A stretch of 20,265 bases of DNA, taken from a virus. The translations under genes were made by a program, and so were the position numbers. Below the pieces are notes generated by a model that worked only from the letters and a program-made list of their open reading frames with translations, ran no database searches and was not told the DNA's origin. The first letter of the stretch is position 1. Each line of letters begins with the position of its first letter. The DNA lies in the IMG/VR virus record IMGVR_UViG_3300008262_000748, positions 1 to 20,265 of that record, one strand, 5' to 3'. Positions 13,517-20,265 of this stretch are shown here, in pieces.

Positions 13517-14497
13517 TTAAGTCTCGATAGAACGAACACCAGCAAAAACGTCACGCACAGTGCTGACCATACGCTTTTCAGCATACATGGTCACGAAACC
13601 GGGCGTTGTTTGCTCCATTGCCTGAATGGTCATTTCTTCCACATCAGCAATGGTCATAAAACGAGGCCAGTTTGCAAGATAAATGGACTTGCAGCCCACT
13701 GTGCCAGTTGCGTCCAAATATGGGTTTGGAATCACAGGGAAACCATACACATGCAGCAACGAACCAGCTTCAGCCGAGCCAATGTCAGCAAATGAGTAGC
13801 CACCACTGCCATGAGCATAGTCACGCAATGTTTGAATGGCTGTTGGGTGCATCATCCAAGCAGTGCCGGGCATAGACCAGTATTGCGCTGGCAAAGCGTT
13901 TGCTATTGCCGACAAAGTTTCAGCCTCAAGGCCACCAGTGTTGTTGTAGCCAACAGTGCGGAGAGTATGCAAACCGTTTGTGATGGCTGTACCGCTTGTA
14001 CCGAAAGCAGCAGCAGCACCAGCAGCGCCGGGATAACTGTTCAGGCCGCACGATGCGCCTTCCAGTTGAGCAAATTCCATCATCAGGTCTTCAACCAATT
14101 CAGATTGCAGACCATTGACATCAGACAGAACAGCCGAGCGAACAGGCATCTGTGCCGTAATCACGCGAGTCGGCAACTGCCAAATGCTTGTGTCAATGTT
14201 CGGTGAACCACTGTTGGCGTTAATTGTGTAACCCCAAGGGTTTGTGCTGTTTGCAGCGTTACCAGTTTTGGCAACAAACTGAACAGCGGAATTACCGGGA
14301 ACCTTGATGTTCCGTGCGCCTTGGCGAAACGGGTTTGCATAACGCAGGGTAGCGAATGCGTCATCAAAGTGAGTGCGACCACCGACATTCAAGCCTGAAC
14401 CAGTGATAGCAGATGCCTCGCGCAAGTCAATCGTGACTTTATCGCCAGTTTCCAATGTTTGCTTAATTCCAGACAGGATGCGTTCGGTGATGGTCAT
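13517..14497 (-). CDS. Second HK97-fold capsid protein, no delta domain
   Basis: This 326-residue protein is a clear paralogue of the upstream capsid protein. REASAITGSGLNVGGRTHFD here aligns to KEASALTGGGDGKGGRTGYD there; both then have a WGYxI segment, an EDTSIWQL/NIDTSIWQL segment, AAFGTSGTxxTxGLH, ALPxQYW, and close with TTPGFVTMYAEKRM versus TLPGFITFFGEKRL. It has only 26 residues before the shared part, against about 105 upstream, so it lacks the scaffold (delta) domain. The loop between the mid segments is also shorter. It lies behind a strong terminator and has its own AGGAAC site. HK97-fold paralogues can act as penton or minor capsid subunits in other phages. A role as vertex or decoy subunit is inference. 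Confidence 0.85.
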   Translation of the reverse strand: MTITERILSGIKQTLETGDKVTIDLREASAITGSGLNVGGRTHFDDAFATLRYANPFRQGARNIKVPGNSAVQFVAKTGNAANSTNPWGYTINANSGSPNIDTSIWQLPTRVITAQMPVRSAVLSDVNGLQSELVEDLMMEFAQLEGASCGLNSYPGAAGAAAAFGTSGTAITNGLHTLRTVGYNNTGGLEAETLSAIANALPAQYWSMPGTAWMMHPTAIQTLRDYAHGSGGYSFADIGSAEAGSLLHVYGFPVIPNPYLDATGTVGCKSIYLANWPRFMTIADVEEMTIQAMEQTTPGFVTMYAEKRMVSTVRDVFAGVRSIET

Positions 14498-14519
14498 AAC
14501 AGTTCCTAAATTGTTGGCA

Positions 14520-14547
14520 CAAAAAGGAGGGGGAATTACCCCCCTCC
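14520..14547 (-). terminator. Intrinsic terminator after the first capsid gene
   Basis: On the minus strand a perfect 8-base stem, GGAGGGGG (14547-14540) and CCCCCTCC (14533-14526), closes a 6-base loop and is followed by TTTTTG. It lies six bases after the capsid stop. The plus strand also has a short T run after the stem, so it could act in both directions. It is the only clear terminator in the block. Confidence 0.9.
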
Positions 14548-14553
14548 GTTTTA

Positions 14554-15903
14554 TCAGGTCGCAGTGCCTGTCGAGCGATAGCGCACCAGTGCGTTTGGAT
14601 CACGAACTGATACCGCAAGCCTCTTTTCCCCGAAAAATGTAATAAATCCGGGTAATGTTTGGTCGTAGCGGCGCATCACCATGTTCAGACGATCAATGAT
14701 GGTGTGACCACGGCTCCAATCGCCAAAGTACATTGGGTACAGGCTAGTAGTGCCAGCAGAACCAGTTGTGGCTTGGCTTGGGTTGTCCAAGTACTTGTTC
14801 ATTACCACATCAAAGCCGAGCATTTGACCAATGATGCCATCGGGGTTCAACGACTCAGTAGAGTTGAAGATTGGACGGCCATTGGTGTCTTGCAGACCAC
14901 GGATAGCTTGAGCCAAGATTGGGCTGACCATGAACTTGGCGTTCGTAGTCCAGTACTGTTGTGGCAAAGCGTAGATCGTGTTGATAACGTCTTTGTACTG
15001 GATGTTGTTAGCACCCACAGTGTTGGCGTTGGTGGTGATCTGGTCGTAAGTAGCCAGCGAATGCAGACCGCTTGTAGAGCCAGTACCAGAAGTGCCGAAC
15101 GCAGCAGTAGACGATGTACCACCAGTGTAGGTAGCGTTAGAACCAGCGTACTGATCCAGACCACGCAGACCGTTTGTACCACCGTAAGGGTTGGTGCTGG
15201 ACTGAGCGGCTTGGTCATTATTCTGAATCATCGAAAGTGCCTCGCTCTGGGCGAATGAGGCCAGCATGTCATCAACAACAACAGCTTCCAAACCATCAAT
15301 GTCATCCAGCGCAGCAGTACGGATTGGGAACTGCACGTTCAAGTCTTGCAGAACCAATTGCCAGATGCTGGTGTCTTCAGTAGTGGCTGCACCGTTGTTC
15401 TGGATCGCATAGCCCCATGCTTCACCCGGGTTGCCCGTGCGCACACGAAACTGGTACGAGGAACCGTCAGTTGCCACAGTGCGCGACAGACCACGCATTG
15501 GGTTCATCAGACGCAGTGCTGTAAAGGTAGGATCGTAGCCAGTACGACCACCCTTGCCATCACCACCACCTGTCAGAGCCGAGGCTTCTTTCAGGTAAGC
15601 GTCCATTTGGCTTTCGTCTGCAAAGATTTGCAGTTCTTTTTCCAAACGGCTGTTGCCTTTGTAGAAAGTAGCCAATTGCTCACGCACAGAACGGTTCACA
15701 TCTTGGCGAACGGTCTTGGCAGGGGCGCGAATGAACTCAGGCATCTGGATAGAAGCAACTTTAGCTTCCAGAGCAGCGACTTTTTCAGCCATTTCAGCTT
15801 TGACAGCCTCAACAGCAGCGGGGATTTTTGCTTCAACAGCAGTGATGCTTTCGGCTTGTTTAGCTTCGATAGCATCCAATTTTTCGATGATTTCTTTGGA
15901 CAT
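14554..15903 (-). CDS. Major capsid protein, HK97 type, with delta domain
   Basis: The product is 449 residues. Residues 1-55 are a predicted coiled coil (EAKQAESITAVEAKIPAAVE, then AEMAEKVAALEAKVASI), the scaffold-like delta domain, with a linker to about residue 105. The capsid core follows (KEASALTGGGDGKGGR onwards) and ends with GFITFFGEKRLAVSVRDPNA, the typical P-domain close. The prohead protease directly upstream would remove the N-terminal part during maturation; I cannot place the exact site. The start ATG comes three bases after the protease stop, with an AAGG site. A terminator follows at once, so this gene is likely the last highly expressed one in the head transcript. Confidence 0.93.
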   Translation of the reverse strand: MSKEIIEKLDAIEAKQAESITAVEAKIPAAVEAVKAEMAEKVAALEAKVASIQMPEFIRAPAKTVRQDVNRSVREQLATFYKGNSRLEKELQIFADESQMDAYLKEASALTGGGDGKGGRTGYDPTFTALRLMNPMRGLSRTVATDGSSYQFRVRTGNPGEAWGYAIQNNGAATTEDTSIWQLVLQDLNVQFPIRTAALDDIDGLEAVVVDDMLASFAQSEALSMIQNNDQAAQSSTNPYGGTNGLRGLDQYAGSNATYTGGTSSTAAFGTSGTGSTSGLHSLATYDQITTNANTVGANNIQYKDVINTIYALPQQYWTTNAKFMVSPILAQAIRGLQDTNGRPIFNSTESLNPDGIIGQMLGFDVVMNKYLDNPSQATTGSAGTTSLYPMYFGDWSRGHTIIDRLNMVMRRYDQTLPGFITFFGEKRLAVSVRDPNALVRYRSTGTAT

Positions 15904-15906
15904 GAT

Positions 15907-16707
15907 TTAACCTTTAAGGCGTTGGTCAAGGAGTTTCAGAAGTTCACGTTGCTCAAGAGCCGCGAGAATTTCCGCTTCGGTTGCCTCCGCATCAGAATCA
16001 CTCTGAGTTGGCGCATTTTCAATAGGCTCCTTTACAGCATCACGCTGCTCAATCACCGTCTTGAATACAGATGCGGCGGCAACCGACATCTGCTTGGACA
16101 GACCTGCATCCCGCAAGGCTTCTTCCAATACTTTCAAGTCAGCAGAACCATCAGGTCGGAAATACTCCAACTTTTTGATTTCTGCCTTCATGTTATTTGG
16201 GTGCATCACTACGCTGGTTTCACGCAAACCACCTTTGGTGATTTGGAAATAACCAGACTCGTATGGGTCATCAGAACCAATAGTCATTGGCGTACCGTCT
16301 TCTTTGACCCACTGATATTCTTCAGCATAAGCGCCAACAGAAACGCCGCCAAACATATTGGGGCTTTCTTTCATCACTTGGTACAAATCAGAGCCAGCAG
16401 TGGTGTTGACGTACAGACGGCCGCAAGCATTCATGCCATCGTCATCCATCTCAAAACTCGTCCACTCCCCAACGGGAATAGCATCTGAATTGTGGTTGAC
16501 GTACATTGGAAGTGGTCGGCCCATCTTGGCAAACTCGCTAGCCCATTGCATAAAGCCTTCTGGCTTGTAGAAGAACTTGCGACCATCAGCGCCTTCTCGC
16601 GCACCCCAAGTCGTGATACGAGCCTCAATCAGTCCAGACGATTCGCCGCTTTCGGCTTTCTCGTTCAAGTTCAGTTTGGCTTCGCAGATTAGATTCAATG
16701 TCTTCAT
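15907..16707 (-). CDS. HK97-family prohead protease
   Basis: The 266-residue protein is a herpesvirus-assemblin-like serine protease that cleaves the capsid delta domain inside the prohead. The N-terminal core has ITTWGAREGADGRKFFYKPE, then PMYVNHNSDAIPVGEWTSFE with the likely catalytic His72. GGVSVGAYAEEY carries the likely catalytic Ser123 in the family's G-x-S strand, and LRETSVVMHPNN has the likely third residue Glu163. After about residue 180 is an acidic tail (PTQSDSDAEATEAEILAALE) that may scaffold. The start ATG has AGGGG six bases upstream; this site is part of a potential RNA switch. It is flanked by portal and capsid genes, the standard HK97 order. Confidence 0.92.
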   Translation of the reverse strand: MKTLNLICEAKLNLNEKAESGESSGLIEARITTWGAREGADGRKFFYKPEGFMQWASEFAKMGRPLPMYVNHNSDAIPVGEWTSFEMDDDGMNACGRLYVNTTAGSDLYQVMKESPNMFGGVSVGAYAEEYQWVKEDGTPMTIGSDDPYESGYFQITKGGLRETSVVMHPNNMKAEIKKLEYFRPDGSADLKVLEEALRDAGLSKQMSVAAASVFKTVIEQRDAVKEPIENAPTQSDSDAEATEAEILAALEQRELLKLLDQRLKG

Positions 16708-16840
16708 TGATTGCCCCTAAAGCAATAGATTGATTATTGTCCTGTATTTTAGGGGGTTGCCCTAGCAATACAGGCAACTGTTTTGTAGGTCGCTTGACCT
16801 GTTTCGCTAATGCTAACAGATATTGTGTATCAGTACGCAT
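16625..16840 (-). CDS. Possible small gene between portal and protease
   Basis: An ATG at 16840, six bases past the portal stop, opens 71 codons (MRTDTQYLLALAKQVKRPTK...) that end 83 bases inside the protease gene in another frame. The first 44 codons lie in the gap. There is no convincing ribosome binding site (only TTAAAA), the overlap is long for this tightly packed operon, and the gap also holds strong inverted repeats that would constrain the same bases. The last third is likely a shadow of the protease frame. I do not recognise it. Confidence 0.25.
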   Translation of the reverse strand: MRTDTQYLLALAKQVKRPTKQLPVLLGQPPKIQDNNQSIALGAINEDIESNLRSQTELERESRKRRIVWTD

Positions 16841-16846
16841 TTTTAA
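16708..16846 (-). promoter_or_regulatory. Structured leader of the protease gene, possible RNA switch
   Basis: This 139-base gap is the only sizeable non-coding stretch in the head module. On the minus strand CCTGTATT (16774-16767) pairs with AATACAGG (16748-16741), with an inner TAGGG/CCCTA stem (16764-16760 and 16754-16750). A second hairpin, AGGTC/GACCT with a 4-base loop, lies at 16800-16787. An alternative 8-base pairing joins CCCCTAAA (16755-16748) to TTTAGGGG (16721-16714), which contains the protease ribosome binding site. The two pairings share bases and exclude each other. No U run follows either stem, so they are not terminators. Confidence 0.5.
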
Positions 16847-18244
16847 TCAAGTTGTACCGATGTTCATCTTTTTGGTCTGATTGCCACCGCCGCCACCAGT
16901 ATCTTGGGCGCTTGAGCCGGGTACAGGTTCAGCATCTTTGGCATCTTTGACCAACTCGTCACCACCCTCAACAGATGGCAAATTCATGTAGTTACGTGCT
17001 TCGTTTGGTGTCATAATGCCACCCTTTACGCCAGCAGTCGCAAAGTTCATCTGGTCCAAAGGCGCACCCTTCAAGAAGTCCTTGGTGTCAAACTCGACAC
17101 ACAGAGAAGGATAGCCATCAAGCAAATGCTGCGTCAATTTCTGCTGAATATTGACGATTGTCGGGTACATGGTGGTTTTGTAGAACTCGTCCAACGCCGT
17201 TTGGCTGTTGTTGAACTTGCCATCATGGATGCCGATCATGGAAGGCGGCACACCAAACAAACCACAGATGCGGCGCATGGTCTGTAGCTTCAAAGCAGCG
17301 GCATCAGCGTCTTGCAGCGTCAGCATCTCCAGCTTCTGATACTTCATGCCCTGATCCAGCAACATGCCTTGACCCGGCTTGCTTGGGTCGCTGGTTTTGC
17401 TGCCTGTCATGTTGTTCCACGCCTCTTTAAGACGGGCGGCAATCTCTTTGTACTTGCCATCAGGAATAATCTGGTCGGTCACAAACATGCCAGATGGTTT
17501 TGCGCCATTCTGCATGACAAAGTTGGCGTACAAGTCAATGTCTTGGTCCAAGCCAACCAACTCAGTTGCCAAAATCGCCTTGTTGAAACCAGCCGAGCCT
17601 TGCCACGCCATTTCCTTGCTGTGCATGACTTGGTAATACTTGAACTCATGGTCTTTGTTGAAACCATAGCTAGGCGTAGACAGACGGAAGGTCGGATAGC
17701 GTGTAGGCGTGATGTTCACCGCAATCAGCGTTGAATCCAGCACATACATTTCCAATGGTGTTTCGGTCGAACTGTTCTGGTCTTTTCTCCACCACAGGGT
17801 AAAAGCCTCACCAGACAATTCGTACCACATTAACCACTGATACCAGAACTCGTATTTGCTCTGGAAGTTGTTGGGCGTATTCAGCAGCTTGGCAACTTGC
17901 TTGGCCTTGGCCTTGTCTCGCGTACCAACACCCTCGCCACGGATGGCATCAACGGTTTTACCGTCTGCTGTCTCGCAGCAAATCTTGATTGGCAACTGAG
18001 CCAAAGCCCGTGCTTTCACGCCCACACACGACATGATGGTGCTGTTTCGCGTCAGCACCGACATATCCACCGGGCGACCAGCAGTTGTGGTGCTGGCAGT
18101 GGTCACATAGAGGATTTGAGTGTTTACGCCGGCACGTTTGTCACTGCCTTGATAAACAATGTTGTTACCCAAGGCTGTCTGACCGAACAACGTATTGCTC
18201 TCAGACTGAGTGTTTTTACGCTTGAAAATGTCAAGAATTGCCAT
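16847..18244 (-). CDS. Portal protein, HK97 family
   Basis: The 465-residue portal forms the dodecameric ring at one head vertex, through which DNA enters and leaves. Family features in order: IMSCVGVKARALAQLPIKIC at residues 70-89, the helical stem region around 226-250, GQGMLLDQGMKYQKLEM at 291-307, then a wing/crown helix LQTMRRICGLFGVPPSMIGI at 320-339, SQTALDEFYKTTMYP at 347-361, and the C-terminal MTPNEARNYMNLPSVEGGDE at 411-430. The last 30 residues are Gly-rich and disordered. The start has a GAGGGGAA site 24 bases after the terminase stop. Confidence 0.93.
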   Translation of the reverse strand: MAILDIFKRKNTQSESNTLFGQTALGNNIVYQGSDKRAGVNTQILYVTTASTTTAGRPVDMSVLTRNSTIMSCVGVKARALAQLPIKICCETADGKTVDAIRGEGVGTRDKAKAKQVAKLLNTPNNFQSKYEFWYQWLMWYELSGEAFTLWWRKDQNSSTETPLEMYVLDSTLIAVNITPTRYPTFRLSTPSYGFNKDHEFKYYQVMHSKEMAWQGSAGFNKAILATELVGLDQDIDLYANFVMQNGAKPSGMFVTDQIIPDGKYKEIAARLKEAWNNMTGSKTSDPSKPGQGMLLDQGMKYQKLEMLTLQDADAAALKLQTMRRICGLFGVPPSMIGIHDGKFNNSQTALDEFYKTTMYPTIVNIQQKLTQHLLDGYPSLCVEFDTKDFLKGAPLDQMNFATAGVKGGIMTPNEARNYMNLPSVEGGDELVKDAKDAEPVPGSSAQDTGGGGGNQTKKMNIGTT

Positions 18245-18268
18245 GATTTCCCCTCAATTTCCAATACT

Positions 18269-19954
18269 TTACCACTCCAGCGATCTAAAGCCAAATGATT
18301 CGCTGACAAATACGTTATCCAAATGGCAGTGCAAAGCCATAATCATGGCAATAATCCCGTCCACTTTGGCTGACGGGTCTGCTTCGTTCTTCCTGACCTT
18401 CACGTTGCCGTTGACATCAGTGTAAACCTCGCAGTTGCCTAGCTGCCAGCCCACAAATGGGTTGCCATCATGGTGGATTGCCTTCTTCAGGATCAGTTGC
18501 TCAGTTGTCTTGGATGGGTTTGACAGCATAGCCATACCCTGACCCACCTTTTTCACGGGCAACCCATCGGCATACAGGTTTGCCACCAAAGCAGCAGCGT
18601 TGTACGGGTCATAGGCAATTTCCTTGACATCGTATTTCTCGCACTGCTGCTTGATGTACTCCTGAATCTCGTTCAGGTCGGTGACGTTACCCGGCGTGAG
18701 CCTCAAAATGCCACTGGCGTGAGCCTGAGAGAAAATGCTCTTGTAGTGGTTCGGGATCAGCTCAATCGACTCTTGCGGCAGGAAGAATTGGAACTTGGCA
18801 TAGAAGTTTTCTTCACTGTACCTGTGCAAAGTACAGACAGCGTTCAAGTCTCGGGTGTGCGCCAAGTCAAACGCAACAAATGTCGATTCTGGCTTGTCTT
18901 CAGGTAGCGGCGTAATCGACTCATCCCAATATCTACGGTCAACCCAAGCGGTGTTGGCAGAGACATAGATGTTCAGTTGCTTGCACAGGAACTCGTTCAG
19001 CGAGGCTGGTTTTGCCCCGGCTTCTTCAGCCATCTGCTGAATGTGCTGAGTCGTGACCGAAACCCCAAGCATCGGGTTCGCTTTGCCCCATACCGCAGGA
19101 TCAGCCCAATTGTCTCCGGGATCAATGCTATAGAGTAGACCAAACCAGCGGAAAGAATCAGCAGCAGCGCCACGCAGGACACTGCGAAAGTGTGAAAGGT
19201 CTTCAAAGAACTTGGTTTCCTTGGTGAAGCTGGCAGTGGTCAGGTACATCCGCAGCGGGTTCTTCCGTGCGCCCATACCCGAGTGCAACACCTCAATCGA
19301 CTGTCTCTCAGTGATCTGAGCCGCCTCGTCAATCATGGCGCAGGACGGGTTTTTACCGTCACCAGTTTTACGGTTTTCCCGTGACAGCGCCCGATAGGTA
19401 GAGGTCGAGTCGCCAGCCTTCTTCAGTTCGCTGCGGTAGGCAATGAACTTGGAGGCCAACTCAGGCTTCATGTTTTCTACGATTGCCTTGGACGAGTCAA
19501 AGCAAATAGTCGCCTGATCCCGGTTGGTAGCCAGAGTAAACACTTCAGCGCCAGCATCACCAAACTGCAACTCATACAGCGCAATGATGGACGCAATGGT
19601 TGTCTTGCCTGACTTGCGAGGAACGAACAAAATGACATCAGTGACATAACGGTATGAGTGGTCACGCCTGTCGCGGAACCCGTAGATAGCCGCTAAGTAC
19701 ATGACTTGAAACGGCTGTAGATCAATCGGCTTTCCAGCGTCTGGCCCTTTGACATGGCGGCAGAAACGGACAAACTTCAGGATGTGTTCGGCTTTGGCAG
19801 GGACAAATTCATAGGGCGCATCCTTGCGCTCCACCATGTCCAAAAACCTTTGGCAAGCCAGTTTGACATCCTCACACGCTTGGATGTCGCCCCTTGTCAC
19901 CGCAACCGCATACTCAAAAGCCGGGTTAAGCAGTGGCGAATAGCTCATCGACAT
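18269..19954 (-). CDS. terL: Terminase large subunit
   Basis: The product has about 561 residues and is the packaging motor. The ATPase half has a Walker A motif PRKSGKTT (about residue 112), Walker B CAMIDEAAQ (about 205-213, acidic pair DE) and the coupling motif LTTAS near 239. The nuclease half has the expected acidic residues: Asp in VAFDLAH (about 363), Asp in AYDPYN (about 449) and Asp in KVDGIIAM (about 532). The start is one of GTG 19957, ATG 19954 or ATG 19948; I give 19954, and none has a strong ribosome binding site. It overlaps the small-subunit gene by about 29 bases, so coupling is likely. It is of the HK97/P27-associated type; the end-type (cos, pac or direct repeats) cannot be read from here. 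Confidence 0.95.
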   Translation of the reverse strand: MSMSYSPLLNPAFEYAVAVTRGDIQACEDVKLACQRFLDMVERKDAPYEFVPAKAEHILKFVRFCRHVKGPDAGKPIDLQPFQVMYLAAIYGFRDRRDHSYRYVTDVILFVPRKSGKTTIASIIALYELQFGDAGAEVFTLATNRDQATICFDSSKAIVENMKPELASKFIAYRSELKKAGDSTSTYRALSRENRKTGDGKNPSCAMIDEAAQITERQSIEVLHSGMGARKNPLRMYLTTASFTKETKFFEDLSHFRSVLRGAAADSFRWFGLLYSIDPGDNWADPAVWGKANPMLGVSVTTQHIQQMAEEAGAKPASLNEFLCKQLNIYVSANTAWVDRRYWDESITPLPEDKPESTFVAFDLAHTRDLNAVCTLHRYSEENFYAKFQFFLPQESIELIPNHYKSIFSQAHASGILRLTPGNVTDLNEIQEYIKQQCEKYDVKEIAYDPYNAAALVANLYADGLPVKKVGQGMAMLSNPSKTTEQLILKKAIHHDGNPFVGWQLGNCEVYTDVNGNVKVRKNEADPSAKVDGIIAMIMALHCHLDNVFVSESFGFRSLEW

Positions 19955-20265
19955 CACTCACTTTCGCTTTCAACTTCGGACGGCCACGGGCAACAAGGCC
20001 AAGTTCTGCCAACATCTTGATAGCCTTGTCAGCCATCTCAGTGCGAATCTTGTACCAAGCTGTCACGCCTTCGTTGTTTCCGTAGACCGTGACATGGCCC
20101 ATCGTTTTGATGTTGATTTCGGCAGTCAACAGGCTGTCCACCGTGATGACCAGTGCGCCAACCAACAACTCATCAGATGCCGTGAGTGTTCCTGTCGATG
20201 CTTCGACTTCTGCGCGAATGGCTGTTTCAAACGCAGCCCTGTCCCATGTGTCAGGGTTGTTTAAA
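19926..20265 (-). CDS. terS: Terminase small subunit, P27 type, 5' end beyond window
   Basis: The frame is open from the window edge to TAA at 19928-19926, giving 112 visible residues. The visible start reads NNPDTWDRAAFETAIRAEVE; the true start lies outside. The C-terminal part, TAWYKIRTEMADKAIKMLAE followed by LGLVARGRPKLKAK, is the P27-family pattern (helix, then LGL-x-x-x-x-R). P27-type small subunits recognise the packaging site on phage DNA and load the large subunit, whose gene overlaps this one. A TTG inside the frame at 20168 is not needed as a start. Confidence 0.85.
   Translation of the reverse strand, partial: LNNPDTWDRAAFETAIRAEVEASTGTLTASDELLVGALVITVDSLLTAEINIKTMGHVTVYGNNEGVTAWYKIRTEMADKAIKMLAELGLVARGRPKLKAKVSDVDELFATA

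Noticed and set aside
15346-16488. A 380-codon open frame on the plus strand
   Set aside because: It lies fully antisense to the protease and capsid genes, has a Cys/His/Phe-rich nonsense-like composition and no ribosome binding site; it is a shadow of their codon use.
16822-16850. Sigma-70-like promoter before the protease (TTGATT, 17 bases, CACAAT)
   Set aside because: Each box matches only four of six consensus bases and the site overlaps the portal stop; expected by chance at this level.
1-20265. CRISPR arrays, tRNA genes, insertion sequences, attachment sites
   Set aside because: I saw no regularly spaced direct repeats, no cloverleaf-like sequence, no transposase or terminal inverted repeats, and no integrase in the window.

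Overview
The window is one strand-coherent morphogenesis block of a tailed double-stranded DNA phage (or prophage) with an HK97-type head and a long, non-contractile, siphovirus-type tail. Every supported gene lies on the minus strand, so the gene order is read from high to low coordinates. The stop and start codons abut or overlap at most junctions, with TAATG, TGATG or ATGA overlaps at several, as in a single long polycistronic transcript. No integrase, repressor, replication, lysis or host gene is present, so lifestyle cannot be read from this window. Balanced base composition and a lambda/HK97-like layout suggest a proteobacterial host. The tail-tip protein style is one I associate with phages of freshwater Betaproteobacteria, but this is an impression and not a host assignment.

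Head module (20265 to about 12500): small terminase (cut by the window edge), large terminase, HK97-type portal, a 139-base gap with RNA-like inverted repeats, prohead protease, a full-length major capsid protein with an N-terminal delta (scaffold) domain, an intrinsic terminator, a second capsid paralogue without the delta domain, then head-tail connector, head-closure and tail-terminator proteins.

Tail module (about 12500 to 1): a broken second copy of the tail-tube gene, the intact tail-tube gene, two small unknown genes, the tail-assembly chaperone G with its frameshift partner T, an HK97 gp10-like gene in an unusual place, the lambda-type tape measure, a distal-tail-like protein, a DUF2163-like hub protein, a GNAT acetyltransferase, the 1172-residue J-like tail-tip protein, a BppU-like protein, a repeat-rich fibre protein and the start of one more small virion-type gene.

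The most interesting points are these. (1) The two most abundant virion proteins, capsid and tail tube, are both tandemly duplicated; the capsid copy is intact but lacks the scaffold domain and sits behind a strong terminator, whereas the tail-tube copy is broken by a 152-base net deletion. (2) The G/T chaperone junction carries a complete -1 frameshift cassette: an upstream Shine-Dalgarno-like AAGGA, the heptamer A AAA AAC, an immediate stop and a strong nested inverted repeat. (3) The gap before the protease has two mutually exclusive RNA pairings, one of which would cover the protease ribosome binding site. (4) A GNAT enzyme occupies the slot that a cell-wall peptidase holds in related tail-tip operons.
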